A DNA stretch of 64,000 bases from the NCBI RefSeq assembly GCF_021730395.1, contig NC_069364.1:85641972-85705971 (forward strand), in the 5' to 3' direction. The position numbers and the translations under genes are program-made. Of the stretch, positions 36,946-48,600 are shown piece by piece; positions within the stretch are counted from its first letter, which is position 1; each line of letters opens with the position of its first letter. The DNA is from Mercenaria mercenaria (lineage: Eukaryota; Mollusca; Bivalvia; Venerida; Veneridae). The notes under the pieces are model-generated. The model searched no databases. It worked only from the letters and a program-made list of their open reading frames with translations, and was not told where the DNA came from.

Positions 36946-38924
36946 CGGAGTAAGTTTTCACAACGGGGGTTTATGGAAATTCCACAACTTTTATGATATG
37001 TGCTTACAATAATATACTTGTACAATATAGCCTATGATTTTCATGACAAATCCGGATTATATATTTTTCTTAAAATAATCCACATTACGAAATATCAAAT
37101 CTCTGACTTTGTAGTCCGAAATGTATATAGAAGACTTTTCCTGGAAAATACCATCTTGATTAGTGAAAGAACGGGCAGGGTAATACTCTATTCATAGACC
37201 CTTTTTCAATGGCATATATTGAGCTCCGTCCCTGCCCTCTCATAACAAGAGCTAAACGAGCCATTTTCTAGCTTTTTTAAAAGTTATACTTGTATTAACA
37301 TATCATCTTACTCAAATTCGCACAAGGGCACAAAATGTACTTGGTGTACCAATTGCGACAGCGTTGAATTTCGCAAGTCTTCGTCTTTAGAATTTCTATA
37401 TGCCTATAGTGCTCCATTGATAGGACTTTTAATTCACCAGCATACAAGCCAGTGATTAAACCCAACTGTCATCAAAAGTCGTGGCTTTATACAATTTAAA
37501 TTATACTTAATGTACCAACAGGCTCACCATCATGAATGGCACCAGGCGTTTTGATAAGAAGGTTTGGACAGATATATCTTAAATGGTGCGCTAGAGCACT
37601 AGTGAAGGTCACACAAAACGTGTGCCTGACAGAATTTATATTTCATTAAAGTCGTGTAATCTGTTGTCAAAGTTTTATTGTCTTTCTTGTAAATAATGAA
37701 TCAATTATTCATTAGCCCACTTAAAACTCTTGACAAAGTTGACGACTCCTATATCAGAGATAAACAAAGACCTCTGTCATATCATCATGACATGCGGAGG
37801 AGGACAGTTAGCTCAGAAACCACTTGGAAATGTACTTTAAAGGGCAACGCACTCTACTGTTACGCGTAAATGTTACAAATTAAGGTTATTTTATATGTAT
37901 ATCACTATATGAAGACGGGTTGTCACTTTAACAACGAGCAAACAATTCTTCTTCTTGTATGCTCGTTATAGCAAAGTTTCATTGTATTGTGGTTCGTTAG
38001 AGAACGCATATGGCCTTCGGTTCTCTATATTTTCTGTTTGGGTCACCAGAATCTGAGCTCCTTGTCGTCGCCCTACCCTGGAAGCAAGAGGACTACTAGT
38101 ATTTACCCATAGCTTAGTGGTACTGATAGAATGAATTTTGTTACTTGTATCATAATCGTGATTGTAACATGAACGGTACGATAGTCACTTGCTTCAGTGG
38201 TTACAATTATGACAAAAAGGGTTACTATTGCGACGCTAATAAAGACTGTAAGTGAACGTATTCCGCGTCCCTTGGTCCAAGAAATGTCGTTTCAGTCACC
38301 ATGCACGCAGCACTGGTCTCCCCCAAGTGAAGTTTACAAAGTTCACACACCAAGCCATGTTATTATCTACGCTGACATCGAATCCCTTAGCTTCTGACCG
38401 TGATGTTCTGTTATATCTGTCCGGAGGAGACCCGTGGGTATTCCCCCCGTCACCGAAAGCTGGAATTAGCCACACGACCTATCAGTCTATCATTGTGTCA
38501 ACCAAACGGATCAAACAAACAAACAATTTAACTATGAAAGCATTGATTCAACATATAGTTATAAAGTTGTGTTTCCTGTATGAAGTAAAGTTACCACTGT
38601 TGTATGGTCTTTGCGGTTTTAAGAGTAAATCAAACTTTCATCATGTTGCTAATTTAACACACCAACTTGACATATGACATTCGACATTCAATTTTTCTTT
38701 TTGTGCTACATTTTAATGTCAGCTATCTCATATCGAGCATAACAATTTTAATGTCAAATGTATTCAAAAGTGTCTGTCAAATCACGTGTTTAAAACCTTT
38801 TCTTCTCTACATTTTTCTTCAAACATTTTTGAGTGAGGAAGCCCGTGAGTAAATCTACCTGGGTGCCGGCTTGCACCTGAAACAATGCCCGTAATCATAT
38901 GAACCGAATCTCGACCCCCACCCA

Positions 38925-38971
<47 letters not shown>

Positions 38972-39234
38972 CACTACCACCACATCCGCCCCAACTGGCC
39001 GGAACAAAAAATGTTACCGCAGTTTTATGTATACACTCAAGGTCAAACTGAAGAATGTTTCGTTAATCATGATTGAAACTGCAATGTATTTAACCACTTT
39101 AATTCAAATCGACGTCCTCGTCGTCAGGCTTTATCATCACCTCTACTGATCACTTCACCCAAGAAAAGTACTAGCGATTTAGATAAAACATTGTAGTACC
39201 TCTCTGTACATGCAGAGATACCAGGAACACTGGG
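36946..39234. other. Non-coding; simple repeats and a weak SINE-like piece
   Basis: No gene recognised. A 141-codon open frame at 38252-38677 (+) has no recognisable similarity and no supporting splice sites. Near 38829-38880 the phrase GAGGAAGCCCGTGAG resembles SINE family B. A (CGCA)n(CA)n microsatellite lies at about 38926-38972. Confidence 0.45.
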
Positions 39235-39240
39235 TCCGCC

Positions 39241-39512
39241 CGCTTAGCTCAATAGGGAGAGCGCAGATCTACGGATCGCGGGGTCGCGAGCTCGAGCCCT
39301 GAGCGAGGCGTATGTTCTCCGTGACGATTTTTAAAACACATTGTGACTGAAATCATTCGTCCTCCACCTCTGGTTCATGTAGGGAAGTCGGCAGGAGAAC
39401 AGGTTTGTACTGGTACAGAATCCAGGAACACTGGTTAGGTTAACTGTCCGCCATTACATAACTGAAATACTGTTGAAAAACGGCGTTAAACCCAAAAACA
39501 ACAAACCAACCA
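39241..39512 (+). mobile_element. tRNA-headed SINE, family A, near full length
   Basis: The head reads CGCTTAGCTCAATAGGGAGA (A box) and, about 30 bases on, GGTCGCGAGCTCGAGCCC (B-box-like), typical of an internal Pol III promoter. The body contains TGGTTCATGTAGGGAAGTCG and TGGTACAGAATCCAGGAACA. The tail AACTGAAATACTGTTGAAAA then GGCGTTAAACCCAAAAACAA matches other SINE tails in the window. Widespread molluscan V-SINEs such as RUDI are candidates for identity, but this is from memory and unconfirmed. Confidence 0.65.
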
Positions 39513-40133
39513 TGAACACTGTTGTTCCTAGTCAACGTTAACTTTTCACTACGATATGTAACGAATTACTTAAAGTTATAGTTCTCTAGTTTGTTTTGTC
39601 ACAATCCCGCGTATATATCATTATGCAAATATGGTGACCTGGTAGGGCCATGTACCTATAGCAGACATGATGCACTGCGAAGTTGGTAATTTATTCGTAT
39701 ATCTATTTGTACATCGACATAACACAGTTACGTCAGTTCAGACAGTATATCCTTGCACTTGGCAGCACAAACATTTTGCAATAAAGTCCCGAACTTAATT
39801 GTTTACTTGAAGACTGGTATTCGTTCTTGGTGACAGAGAATAAAATCAAATTTTAATAGTTGTTGTCCACTAATTATATTACAAAAATGTGTGTTCACGA
39901 TAAATGAGAAAGGATAAACAAAGTTGAAGTAGCAAAATCGTCAAATATTTATCTGACAAATGCCACGCTTATGCCGGAATGCCTGTAGAAATCCATGACA
40001 TGGAAAGATGAGTCGTCATGAGAACCATGGCATTTAAGAAACAAAAATGGCATTATGTTTAATTTGCAATTTATAGAAGCTTTTCAATATTGGTCACCCT
40101 TTGTACAAAAGTGCAGTGTATGCGCGTGGACTA

Positions 40134-40164
<31 letters not shown>

Positions 40165-42318
40165 GGAAGTCAATTTTCAGCACTTTCTTACGAATTGAAA
40201 TTACCTGGGCTGTAGTATGGCATGTCAGCTTTTCATCTACGAAAAGATATTTGAGCTTGGGATAAACACAAATCCCACAGGGGTCCGTAACGGACCAAGG
40301 GTACATTGATAATTTTGGAACTTCATCAAATCGCTCAAAATTTCATTTTTGATGTTGTCCGACAGTGTCAGTATATGCCTTAGATGTAAGGTATACCCGT
40401 ATTTGGGAGCTACAGACCTAGGCATTTCAGTAATATTTTCAAAATAAATTTCGTGTAATAAATGCTGTTTCTACGGAAGCGTGAAAGGACCATCAGACGT
40501 AAATACGTTTTAGTACGTTAAGGCTGCGGAAAGAATATAAATATATAAGTAGAGAAGACTCGATAATTTGGTTTTGACCATATCTCTGAATTTACACTAC
40601 CTACAAAAATTATAAACTGATTTAATCGTAAACGTGGAACCACTGTTATTGGAATCTAAAATAAATGGATAAAATCAAAGCATTGTGTTTTAGATTTAAT
40701 CTGCTTTCCTGTTTTTTTTTTTTTTTTTTTTTTTTTTTTGTTTCATCATTAGGGATATAAAGTTTACCAGATTAAACACTATTCTCGAGCTTTCCCCTTC
40801 CGCGTGTAGTGCAAGTAAATATCTATCCCTAATGTCAGTGGGTTTGGCTCTCGACCTCGCCTTTTTGCTTATAATTCAAAATGTTTTGTTTTGTAATTGA
40901 CAAACGAACTAATCTATAATGAAATGCAGAGATCGTATCTCAATAGCATTCAAATTTGAACCGATTGTAACTATCAATAAAACCTCATTATTGAGTTCAA
41001 AGTACAGTACCGGTATGTCAAGGACTTTATTGAGATGTATAAAATGTATTGAACTCATTGAGCGTTGCACAGAACAAGTTCATACCATAGATCAACTCTA
41101 TAGGTAGGTTGTCACGCGTTCAGTTCTTTATGTACCATCAACCCTTTATATTTGTGAAGGGAAGTTATACCTTTCCAACAAAAGAGAACAACAAAATTTG
41201 TATTCAAAATTTCATAAAAAAAATCAGTGATACATATATTGGATTTCTTTTTATTCAAAATAATATTGTCTAGTGTGTTAACAAATAAATATTCTACAAG
41301 TGCAAGTCCAGACTGTAGTTGTACAAGACACTGTCACGAAAGCACTAAATGACGCCGGGGTTACCTTATAATAAATCACTTATTTTATCACAGACTCGAA
41401 GCAATGTAGCACTTAAAGACGTTGACACAGGACCATTCAAATCATAGTTTAAAGATATAACTACGCCCTATAAAAGTTCCCACCTTTACCTACAGATTAT
41501 ATGGGTTTTTGTACGTGCTTACCTGTTTAGTTTTCCCAACCCGAGGGGCAAGCGTGAAATAGAAATGAGATGTTAGCGAGGTTTCTTACCCACGATGTCC
41601 CGAGGGTTGGGAAACATCTGTCTTACACAGGCACACGTGTACAAACATTTTTCTTGCCTACCATTATTTAACTGCAATAATATTTTCAGCTACTTGTAAA
41701 AATTGTATATAGTTTGGTAAAAGAACTTACAACATAGCATCTTAAAGCGCACGTGAAAAACATCTTTTCCCAAAGGGAAAGAAAACTTTAAGGTGATCTA
41801 CAATCGGGATATGTTTGTTTGTACCCGCTAAGTAGGCAAGATTTTTTTGCACGTTTTAGGGGTGAACTGTATCATTGTTAATGCAAAAAGGAATCTTGCA
41901 TATATCAGACTTCTAAAGACATTGCCCCCGGGTATGTTTACTTAAATCTTGTTTTCTCATGTTCTTAAAGGCAAAACATTGCGGTATGTCGTAATTATGA
42001 AATGGTGTTATAATTCAACATCATTTGCTAGATATTTTAGTTAGCTCTCAGCGATCTTTGAACATAGAATCTCCTGTTAAATTCTGGTGAAATGCAGTTC
42101 TGCCTTCTTCCGCTCTAGAATATTGCCTGTAAGATGGTAATTTTCATTTTCAGAATCTAATTTGACCTTAGGCTAAAAATTCCAAATAATTATAGAAAAG
42201 TGATTTTGAAATTTAACAAAAGCCGAGACTCGATTTATGATATTCAGAATCAATAAAGTATGAGAGAAACTATCTAACTACGCACAACACGTGACAATAT
42301 AGTGATCTGAGACAAAAG
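39513..42318. other. Non-coding; T homopolymers
   Basis: AT-rich intergenic sequence with T runs at about 40133-40157 and 40713-40739. No exon or named repeat recognised. Confidence 0.4.
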
Positions 42319-42324
42319 TTTATT
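42319..42324 (-). terminator. Polyadenylation signal AATAAA of the insulin-like gene
   Basis: On the minus strand GGAATAAACT occurs about 117 bases after the stop codon, a normal 3' UTR length for a small peptide gene. It is the first canonical signal downstream. Confidence 0.7.
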
Positions 42325-42440
42325 CCATCCAGAAATTTTCACTGGTAGGACAAAGTTGAAGTTCGCCTTGACGGATTGTATTCTTGGCTTGATTTGTCGT
42401 CTGCGCCTGTGTCAAGAACTTCCGTCGTATACTTCCAGCG

Positions 42441-44283
42441 TTAGCACATGGACAGGAGCTTTCTCACGGAACAGCTCTGGGTGCAACACTCGCAGTAGAG
42501 TTGTTGCTGGAACTCGGCGCTTGATATGCGACGTACACGGCCACCTGAAAATATATATATAACAGGTAAAAAGGTAATATGCACTGACTTCAGGTATTTG
42601 ATAGTCTAAAAAAGTTTCCCATGTGAAAATTCAAGTAATCTTTATTGATGAAAAAAGAAGAGGGAAAGCACATAACAGACATGTATAGAAATGCCGAACA
42701 TTACATTTCCGAATATATAATATATAATTATAATGCACGTGCTTATGAAGAATGAGGCAATATAGTAAAGGTAGGGACTGCTTGAAATTTTGATAAAAAG
42801 ATTAATGTTGCACACATTAAAAACAAAACTTAAACATTACGATGTTCACAATGGAAAATGATCTTCGCAACGAAAATAGATTAAATAGAAGGATTCCTTA
42901 TTTTTAAATGCAGACATACAACAGTTTTATCTATGGTTATCAACATAGAAATCCTCTTATTATTTACTGATTCAGCTCAAGGCGGAAACGCCAAGTGAGC
43001 ATGTGGATATATTTTTAGTTCGTGTAAATATCACAACTGGTCATGGAAGAGTACAGATCTATGGATGTTGGTGTCGTGCTGAGTCCGGCCCTCAAGTGAG
43101 GTGTATTTTCTCCGACTAACTGAACTTCTGTTGTAACACAATGCCAAACCCAAAATAAAACAATCGCAAAACAACAAACGAGTGGCCTTGTAGGAATGAC
43201 GTTACTTATATTACGGTGAAGGTATCAGTGCTTATGTTTTATTTACATGCGGTACAGCTTGAGGCTTCCTGATGACCCTGATCATTATCAAGATCAACAT
43301 AATTTCCGGCCTATCTGACACGCTTGTCACTTTAACGACAACTTTCGCAAGAAAAATGACAACAAAATAAAAACAAATCTTTACTCGTGTCGTAAATGCG
43401 GCAAATGTGGTAAGTGATCACGTTGAAATAGAAGCTACAATAAAACCGCAACTATTTTACTCCAAAATAGATTATAAACGGTATTTTTTTGTGGCAGCAT
43501 ATTAATTGTGATGCCGTTTAGGTATAAACTATTTCTGTATTTTCAAAGAATAAACACGCGTGACCGAATTACCAAATTAAATTGGTAAACATGAAGGGGA
43601 ATCCTTCCAATATTAAAAGCTTAAGCATTAAAAAAATATACAAACCAAATATCTTTCGTTGCGACGTCCCTTGTATTTGCATCAAATAAAGTGCATAATT
43701 ATTAGACAGAAATAAATTATTTACTCTGTTATAATTGCCAATTAATGTCAGAATGTGCAGTTTTTGAAACTTTGGTTATGGATGCATGCCCCTTTAAAAA
43801 ACGCATTGACTTGTCTTTGCATTTTTGACAAATATACTACTTCTACCTTTTTCACTAATGCATGCACGTATCAGTTTTATTTATCCTATTAATCTGCATA
43901 AATTGGGAAAGAACCATATGCCAGTTTAAATCATTTTATGTCCTTTAAAGAGCTGAATAATAAAATCAAAAGCTTTTCGAATTAGGTACACGATCAAACC
44001 TGTAAATCTGCGAAAAATGTCTAGATTCAGTTGACTTGCGCTCTTGAATATGCGTTTATTTTCCTTAAATTTTTAATGCCAGTATTTGAATGTTGTAATA
44101 CATACCTTGACTTCTATTTGCACATAACATGCCCATAATTCCACGTATACGATTTAGGCAAGATCTAAATCTACTTCCACTTATATTACTATGTCTTATA
44201 TGCGGACATTCTATCGGAATAGCGCCTGCAAGTTCGCTAAAACACAAAACTGTCAAAATAATAAAACATTTTTGCGAAATCAT
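42441..44283 (-). CDS. Insulin-like peptide (molluscan insulin-related type), two exons
   Basis: Exon 1 (44283-44106) encodes residues 1-59 and exon 2 (42544-42441) residues 61-93; codon 60 is split by a phase-1 intron bordered CAAG/GTATGT and TTTTCAG/GT. Residues 1-21 form a signal peptide. The B-chain part has Cys26, Cys42 and Cys54; Cys42 to Cys54 is the insulin C-x11-C spacing with Ile46, Ile49, Met50, Met52 and Leu53 at the hydrophobic positions. The A chain has Cys79-Cys80-x3-Cys84-x8-Cys93, the insulin signature, plus Cys77. Cys26 and Cys77 are the extra pair known from molluscan insulins. Arg62-Val-Arg-Arg65 is a furin-type cleavage site. The phase-1 intron in the C-peptide is the conserved insulin position. 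Oddities: the linker is only about 11 residues, and the usual glycine after the first B-chain insulin cysteine is Leu43. Predicted to be a secreted hormone acting through insulin-type receptors. Confidence 0.9.
43055..43170 (+). mobile_element. Diverged SINE family A copy in the insulin-like gene intron
   Basis: Contains GAGTACAGATCTATGGAT, a degraded B-box region (GAGTCCGGCCCTCAAGTGAG) and a tail with ATGCCAAACCCAAAATAAAA. Order agrees with the SINE at 39241-39512. Confidence 0.5.
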
Positions 44284-44330
44284 ATTTTGTTCGAATCAGA
44301 AGTAAAGACCACTACTCATTTGGTACGATA

Positions 44331-44340
44331 GATATAAAAC
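44331..44340 (-). promoter_or_regulatory. TATA-like box of the insulin-like gene
   Basis: TTTTATATC on the minus strand lies about 50 bases before the start codon, consistent with a core promoter and a short 5' UTR in the first coding exon. Confidence 0.45.
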
Positions 44341-44947
44341 TGTCAGCTTACTCGCACTTGCTATTTTATTAAGCTTCCCCCAATTCATGAATAATTCATG
44401 AGCTGATTACGCATGCGCAAACTTTCAGCATTGTTTTTTATTATTTATTCAGTGCAGTAATTTATAAACCAAAACAATAGATAGAAATATGCCTTTGAGC
44501 TATTAGTGTAAGATCTTTTGAGGTTACCGCCGGAAACATCTGCCGCGGTATAAATATATATATTTCTCTTTAGTATATTCATCAATACTTTTCCTACATG
44601 TACAGATTCTTACGCAGTGTAAAGCAAAACAAAGGGCATATAATTTCCTGTTTACCAAAAATCATGGCGCCGTAGAGCACTGGATTTTATTGAACATTAT
44701 TGTCCGTATAGATCTACTGTTTGGTCCACCTTTTCTGTGATAAGATTTTTCCTCGATTTCTCTTTAAATATAAGACAGCATTATGCATATTACACATAAA
44801 CACCTCGGTAGGCGGTTATTTGAACTTTTTAATGCTATCAGCTTTGAAATAATCGTCAAAAACTGAGATGATTTCTGTCATTTTTGACACCAAAATATTT
44901 TTTAAATTCCAATTTGACTTTATTTGTGATAAATGGATTGATATAAA
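44341..44947. other. Upstream of the insulin-like gene, nothing further recognised
   Basis: AT-rich. It contains GCATGCGC near 44413 and a CCGCGG near 44542 but no defined element or exon. Confidence 0.35.
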
Positions 44948-45336
44948 TGTCACAGGGTGAGATACATGTGCAGTCAGTCCAGGGCTCTAACCCGGAACCG
45001 CTCGCTTACAGGGCGAGTGCTCTACCGACTGAGCTAACCGGCTGCCTGACGCCTGACCCTAACGTGACCAAGTCCGTACCGTGACATACACCCCCACAAA
45101 TTGGAAACTCGTCCTTGAGTTCCGGAAGTACATAATATTGTATGCGTCGTAAGACTGACCAAGCAAGCATGCCACGGTCCCATGTTGGGCGCCAAATGTC
45201 ACAGGATGAGAAACATGTGCAGTCAGTCCGAGGCTCGAACCCGGGACCACTGGCTTACAGAGCAAGTGTTCTACCGACTGAGCTAACCGGCTGCCTGACA
45301 CATCTCCCCTAACGTGCCCAAGTCCGTACCGTGACA
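44948..45336 (-). mobile_element. TRIM (miniature LTR retroelement) with tRNA-Thr-like sequence in each LTR, copy 2
   Basis: Direct repeats at 44948-45086 (139 bases) and 45197-45336 (140 bases) flank a 110-base centre. On the minus strand each repeat starts TGTCACGGTACGG and ends CTGTGACA. The first is followed by TTTGGCGCCCAACATGGGAC, a lysine-tRNA-type primer-binding site, and the second is preceded by GTGGGGGTGTA, a polypurine tract. Each LTR contains TTAGCTCAGTCGGTAGA (A box) and a GGTTCGAG B box, with an anticodon-like loop reading TGT. Flanking duplication is imperfect. The centre shares an AAGGACGAGTTT-type phrase with copy 1. Non-coding and non-autonomous. Confidence 0.75.
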
Positions 45337-45404
45337 AAAAACTTTCCAGATATCTTAATTAACATAAAAGAAACATTTAGCAAGTTTAGCGTTTAAGTCC
45401 TAAA

Positions 45405-45640
45405 CCCTGACATACTCCCCCGCCATATGAAAGTCGTCCTCGAATTTCTAATGGGACAGAGGGGAAATTGATATCGAAGCATGTACAGTCACGGTCCCAT
45501 GTTGGGCACATTGTAAGAAAAATGTGTAGTCAGTGTGGAGCACGAACCTGGGACCCTCGCCTACAGGGCCTATAGCTCTACCGACTGTGTTAAACGGCTG
45601 CCTACACAAAGCCTCCCCTATTTACTAATCAAATCCTATA
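45405..45640 (-). mobile_element. Partial TRIM of the same group
   Basis: It shows in order the purine tract (GGCGGGGGAGTA on the minus strand), the phrase TCGAGGACGACTTTC, a primer-binding-like CCCAACATGGGACC, and a tRNA-like block with GTCGGTAGAGC and CAGGTTCG. One LTR is largely missing. It is older than the neighbouring copy. Confidence 0.55.
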
Positions 45641-46192
45641 CAATAACACAATATCCGCTGTTACGGATTAGGTGTATCAAACATTAATCTAAAACGGTCC
45701 CGTTTTAGATTTTTCAAGTACTAACGCATTAAATACAAAAGAATAATTATTTTCCTTTGTTGAATGCATCTTTATGAGTTATTCTATTCTACCGTTTTAT
45801 GTGGTAAAGTTATTTATCAGACCATTGTTTTAAAGTACCAACATATCCTATTCGTTGTTTGCTTTCCGTATTAAAAAGCGAAGCCGCAAAAATAAAATAG
45901 TATAATTAATTCGTTAGATATGTTGACTGCTGAAACTTTATAGAGCCAGTATAAACGAACATATATTCTGATTCAGATACTGCTGGGAACCCGAGAAGTT
46001 TTCTACAATGGAGTGTTTCCGTCAAATACCGGTTGAAATCTAACCATAAGTAATCAAGCAAATATTGAATACATGAACAGGCACATTACTTAATTTCTTT
46101 AGCATTCTATCTGAAATTACACCATATAGCACTTGACAATTTAGCCAACTGTATCGCGATTATTAACCATTCTCTCGGTATGATGTGTTTGC
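45641..46192. other. Non-coding, nothing recognised
   Basis: AT-rich sequence without exon-like segments. Confidence 0.35.
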
Positions 46193-46770
46193 ATAGGACG
46201 GTTGCTGCAGCTTTGGGTAAAACAAATCCCAATAATAGAATTTGTTCAAAATTTGTATATGAACCCAGTGTCATGTTAGAAACAGAATTATGAAAAAAAT
46301 CGAAGGTCACCATGCTTATTCAGGAGTTATCTACTCTTGAATATGCAAATTTGAAAAAAAAAGTATTAAGGGCAGATAACTCCTAAACAAGCACAATGAC
46401 CTATGATTCTTTTTGCATTTTTCTGTTTCTAACATGAAACTGTGTTCAAACACAAATTTTGAACAATATTCAGTTTAACCGTATTAAGGTTAAACTCTTT
46501 ACTCGGCAAAAATGACTCTCCTTATACGTACGGAGACATTTTCTTTCTGATCTGGTGCCAGTGTATACACCATACCGTCACGTGATTAGGGAATTCTGGG
46601 TCGGGTATATAAACGCCCGTCTCGCCAGATTCCAGTCTTTCCGATTCAGAGTCCACTGAACGAGGTAGATTCATTGATACTTTAAACAAAAATTTTAGTC
46701 TAAAAACATTTTAAAATTCTATTATTGGGAAATTTTCGCCTCATCTCTTATTCATGAAACTGCAGCAAGT
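46193..46770. mobile_element. Palindromic TGCTGCAG MITE, second copy, interrupted by a ~245-bp insertion
   Basis: The left ~270 bases match 21958-22230 and the right end AACTGCAGCAAGTG matches the other terminus. Between about 46468 and 46711 is unrelated sequence splitting the right arm between TTTTGAACAA and AATTCTATTATTGGG. Confidence 0.65.
46468..46711 (+). promoter_or_regulatory. Inserted ~245-bp segment with E-box and TATA box
   Basis: Begins near a dyad (AGTTTAACC, 7 bases, GGTTAAACT at 46472-46496), then CACGTG at 46579 and TATATAAA at 46606, followed about 25-30 bases later by a GC-richer putative leader. Spacing is that of a Pol II core promoter. It may be a short mobile promoter or a solo LTR; no terminal repeats are defined, so identity is open. 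Confidence 0.45.
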
Positions 46771-46774
46771 GTCT

Positions 46775-48600
46775 TTAATTCAGATATGTTGCACACCATG
46801 TAATACTATTTTGCTCTTTATAAGGTAGAGAAAAATATTTCTCTTTCTGTACATGGAACTACCAAGTGCAACTTACTGAAAGGCTACCAAACCTTAATAT
46901 TGAAGATCAAAAAGGGTATCAATTTTTTAAAACTTTTGTTAAATCAAGTAAATTTATGTTCTCTTAAGAAATAAATACTTTTAATTTTGGTTGGTATGAA
47001 ACATTAACAGCTGACAAGAAAGATACGTGTATATTGGATGTTTTCATAATGTAACATATTGGTTAGCTGCTGTTTGTTAGATTTCGAAAGAAATGTAAGA
47101 TATAATTTTATTTTATACATCAGCAGTGTAACCTGGATCTCAACTGTTGTAATGTATAATAGTAAATGATCAGTGATGCTTATGAAAATTTTTAACAGAG
47201 TGTCACAGTTCTAAGTCGTAAAATATTTCATAAAGCACGAAAGCGGCATTATTAAATCAAATACTTCACGGATTTATACATATATTATTAATTCATTGTA
47301 ATGAAATTACTAAGCTCTTTCAGAACTGTAAAAATGTAATGCGGGCATGTTCGAAGTAAGGTAAGATGTGCTTTTCATACTTAAGTCTGGTTACTGTTTC
47401 TGAGAGTATTTTACATAAGAATAAAATCCAGCAAAACAACGATTTTATGAAGAACGGTGCTATAGAAATAAAAACACAAGGATTCTGAGCTAAATGGAAT
47501 AAGCTCAACTACTTGGGGGTGTGACGAGTGATTTCCCATGAACCAAGTTAATCGAACGGAATCTGCTACTACTTTGCATGGCTGGGTTCTGCAAAAGATT
47601 ATCATATACAAGGACTTATATAAATTAGTACAGATTGTTATATTTTTAAACAATATTCAATTAAAAATGTAATTCTTAATGACTCAAATATGGATCTGGG
47701 TTATCAATTTTGTTACACGCTAATGAAATACATACACATTAATTTTAGACGCAGTTCTAGCCTGTACGCTTTGATGCGGATAATCCATTACGTCAACAAC
47801 TGCAACACCAGCATTAACACAACAACAGCGATCAATTTCTTGTATAAAGGGCTGCAGGAAACTAATGTCGTCAACCGGCTATTCTCCTAATGACTTCAAA
47901 CAGTTTAGCTATAAAAGCGGCGTGACATGGTTGGGATCGGCAGCTATTGCGGCAACTTGTGTTGAAAGGTAACTGCTATAACTGGTTATTTCTATAAGAT
48001 CCGTTTAATCTAGGTCCAATGCATGCATTACTTAACAGCCTGCCTGTAAAAGAATAAGTTATAAAAATGCATTGATATTAAAAACGAAATATAAAGAAAT
48101 ACCGAAAAATAGGTGTAAAACCGATTTGAGTCAGTTATGAGAATAATGATAATAACAATAAATACGGTTATTTGGAGCTTGTCTCCAAATAGATGTCTTT
48201 ATCTGGAGATGTTATGGGAGCTAACTCCTCCGGTCTTGTTGGTTGGCATGCACGCGGTTTATAACCACGTCATCAAGCCTGCGTCATCAAGAAGAAACGC
48301 GCAGAGCTCCTCCTTTTTGTCTGGGAAGCCGAACAAACAGGTCACGTTTTGTAAACTCTCACTAAAATTATGTTGAAAAAAAAATTGTTATTTACATGCT
48401 TACAGTATATTAAAATGAGTTTAAATGTTTGCAAAATACGACGGTTCATTTACATGGAATATATAATTTTGAAAATTTGAGTCAAAACAGGTTTTTAGAC
48501 TAGCTGGTGTCGTTAAACTAGAATGGTAGAGCTATTTCATTTTATATTTTAACAAGCTAAATTGTAAAATTATTTGTGATAGACATAACCTCTAGCAAAT
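46775..48600. other. Non-coding, with a TATAAAAG promoter-like site near 47910
   Basis: CTATAAAAGCGGCG at 47909 is followed 66 bases later by a donor-like AAAG/GTAACT at about 47970, as in a short leader exon; nothing downstream can be linked to it securely. Two strong small hairpins lie at about 48171-48190 (TATTTGGAG with CTCCAAATA) and 48218. Otherwise no gene. Confidence 0.35.

Noticed and set aside
38252-38677. 141-residue open frame on the plus strand
   Set aside because: Unremarkable composition, no recognised motif and no splice signals in agreement; left as unannotated.
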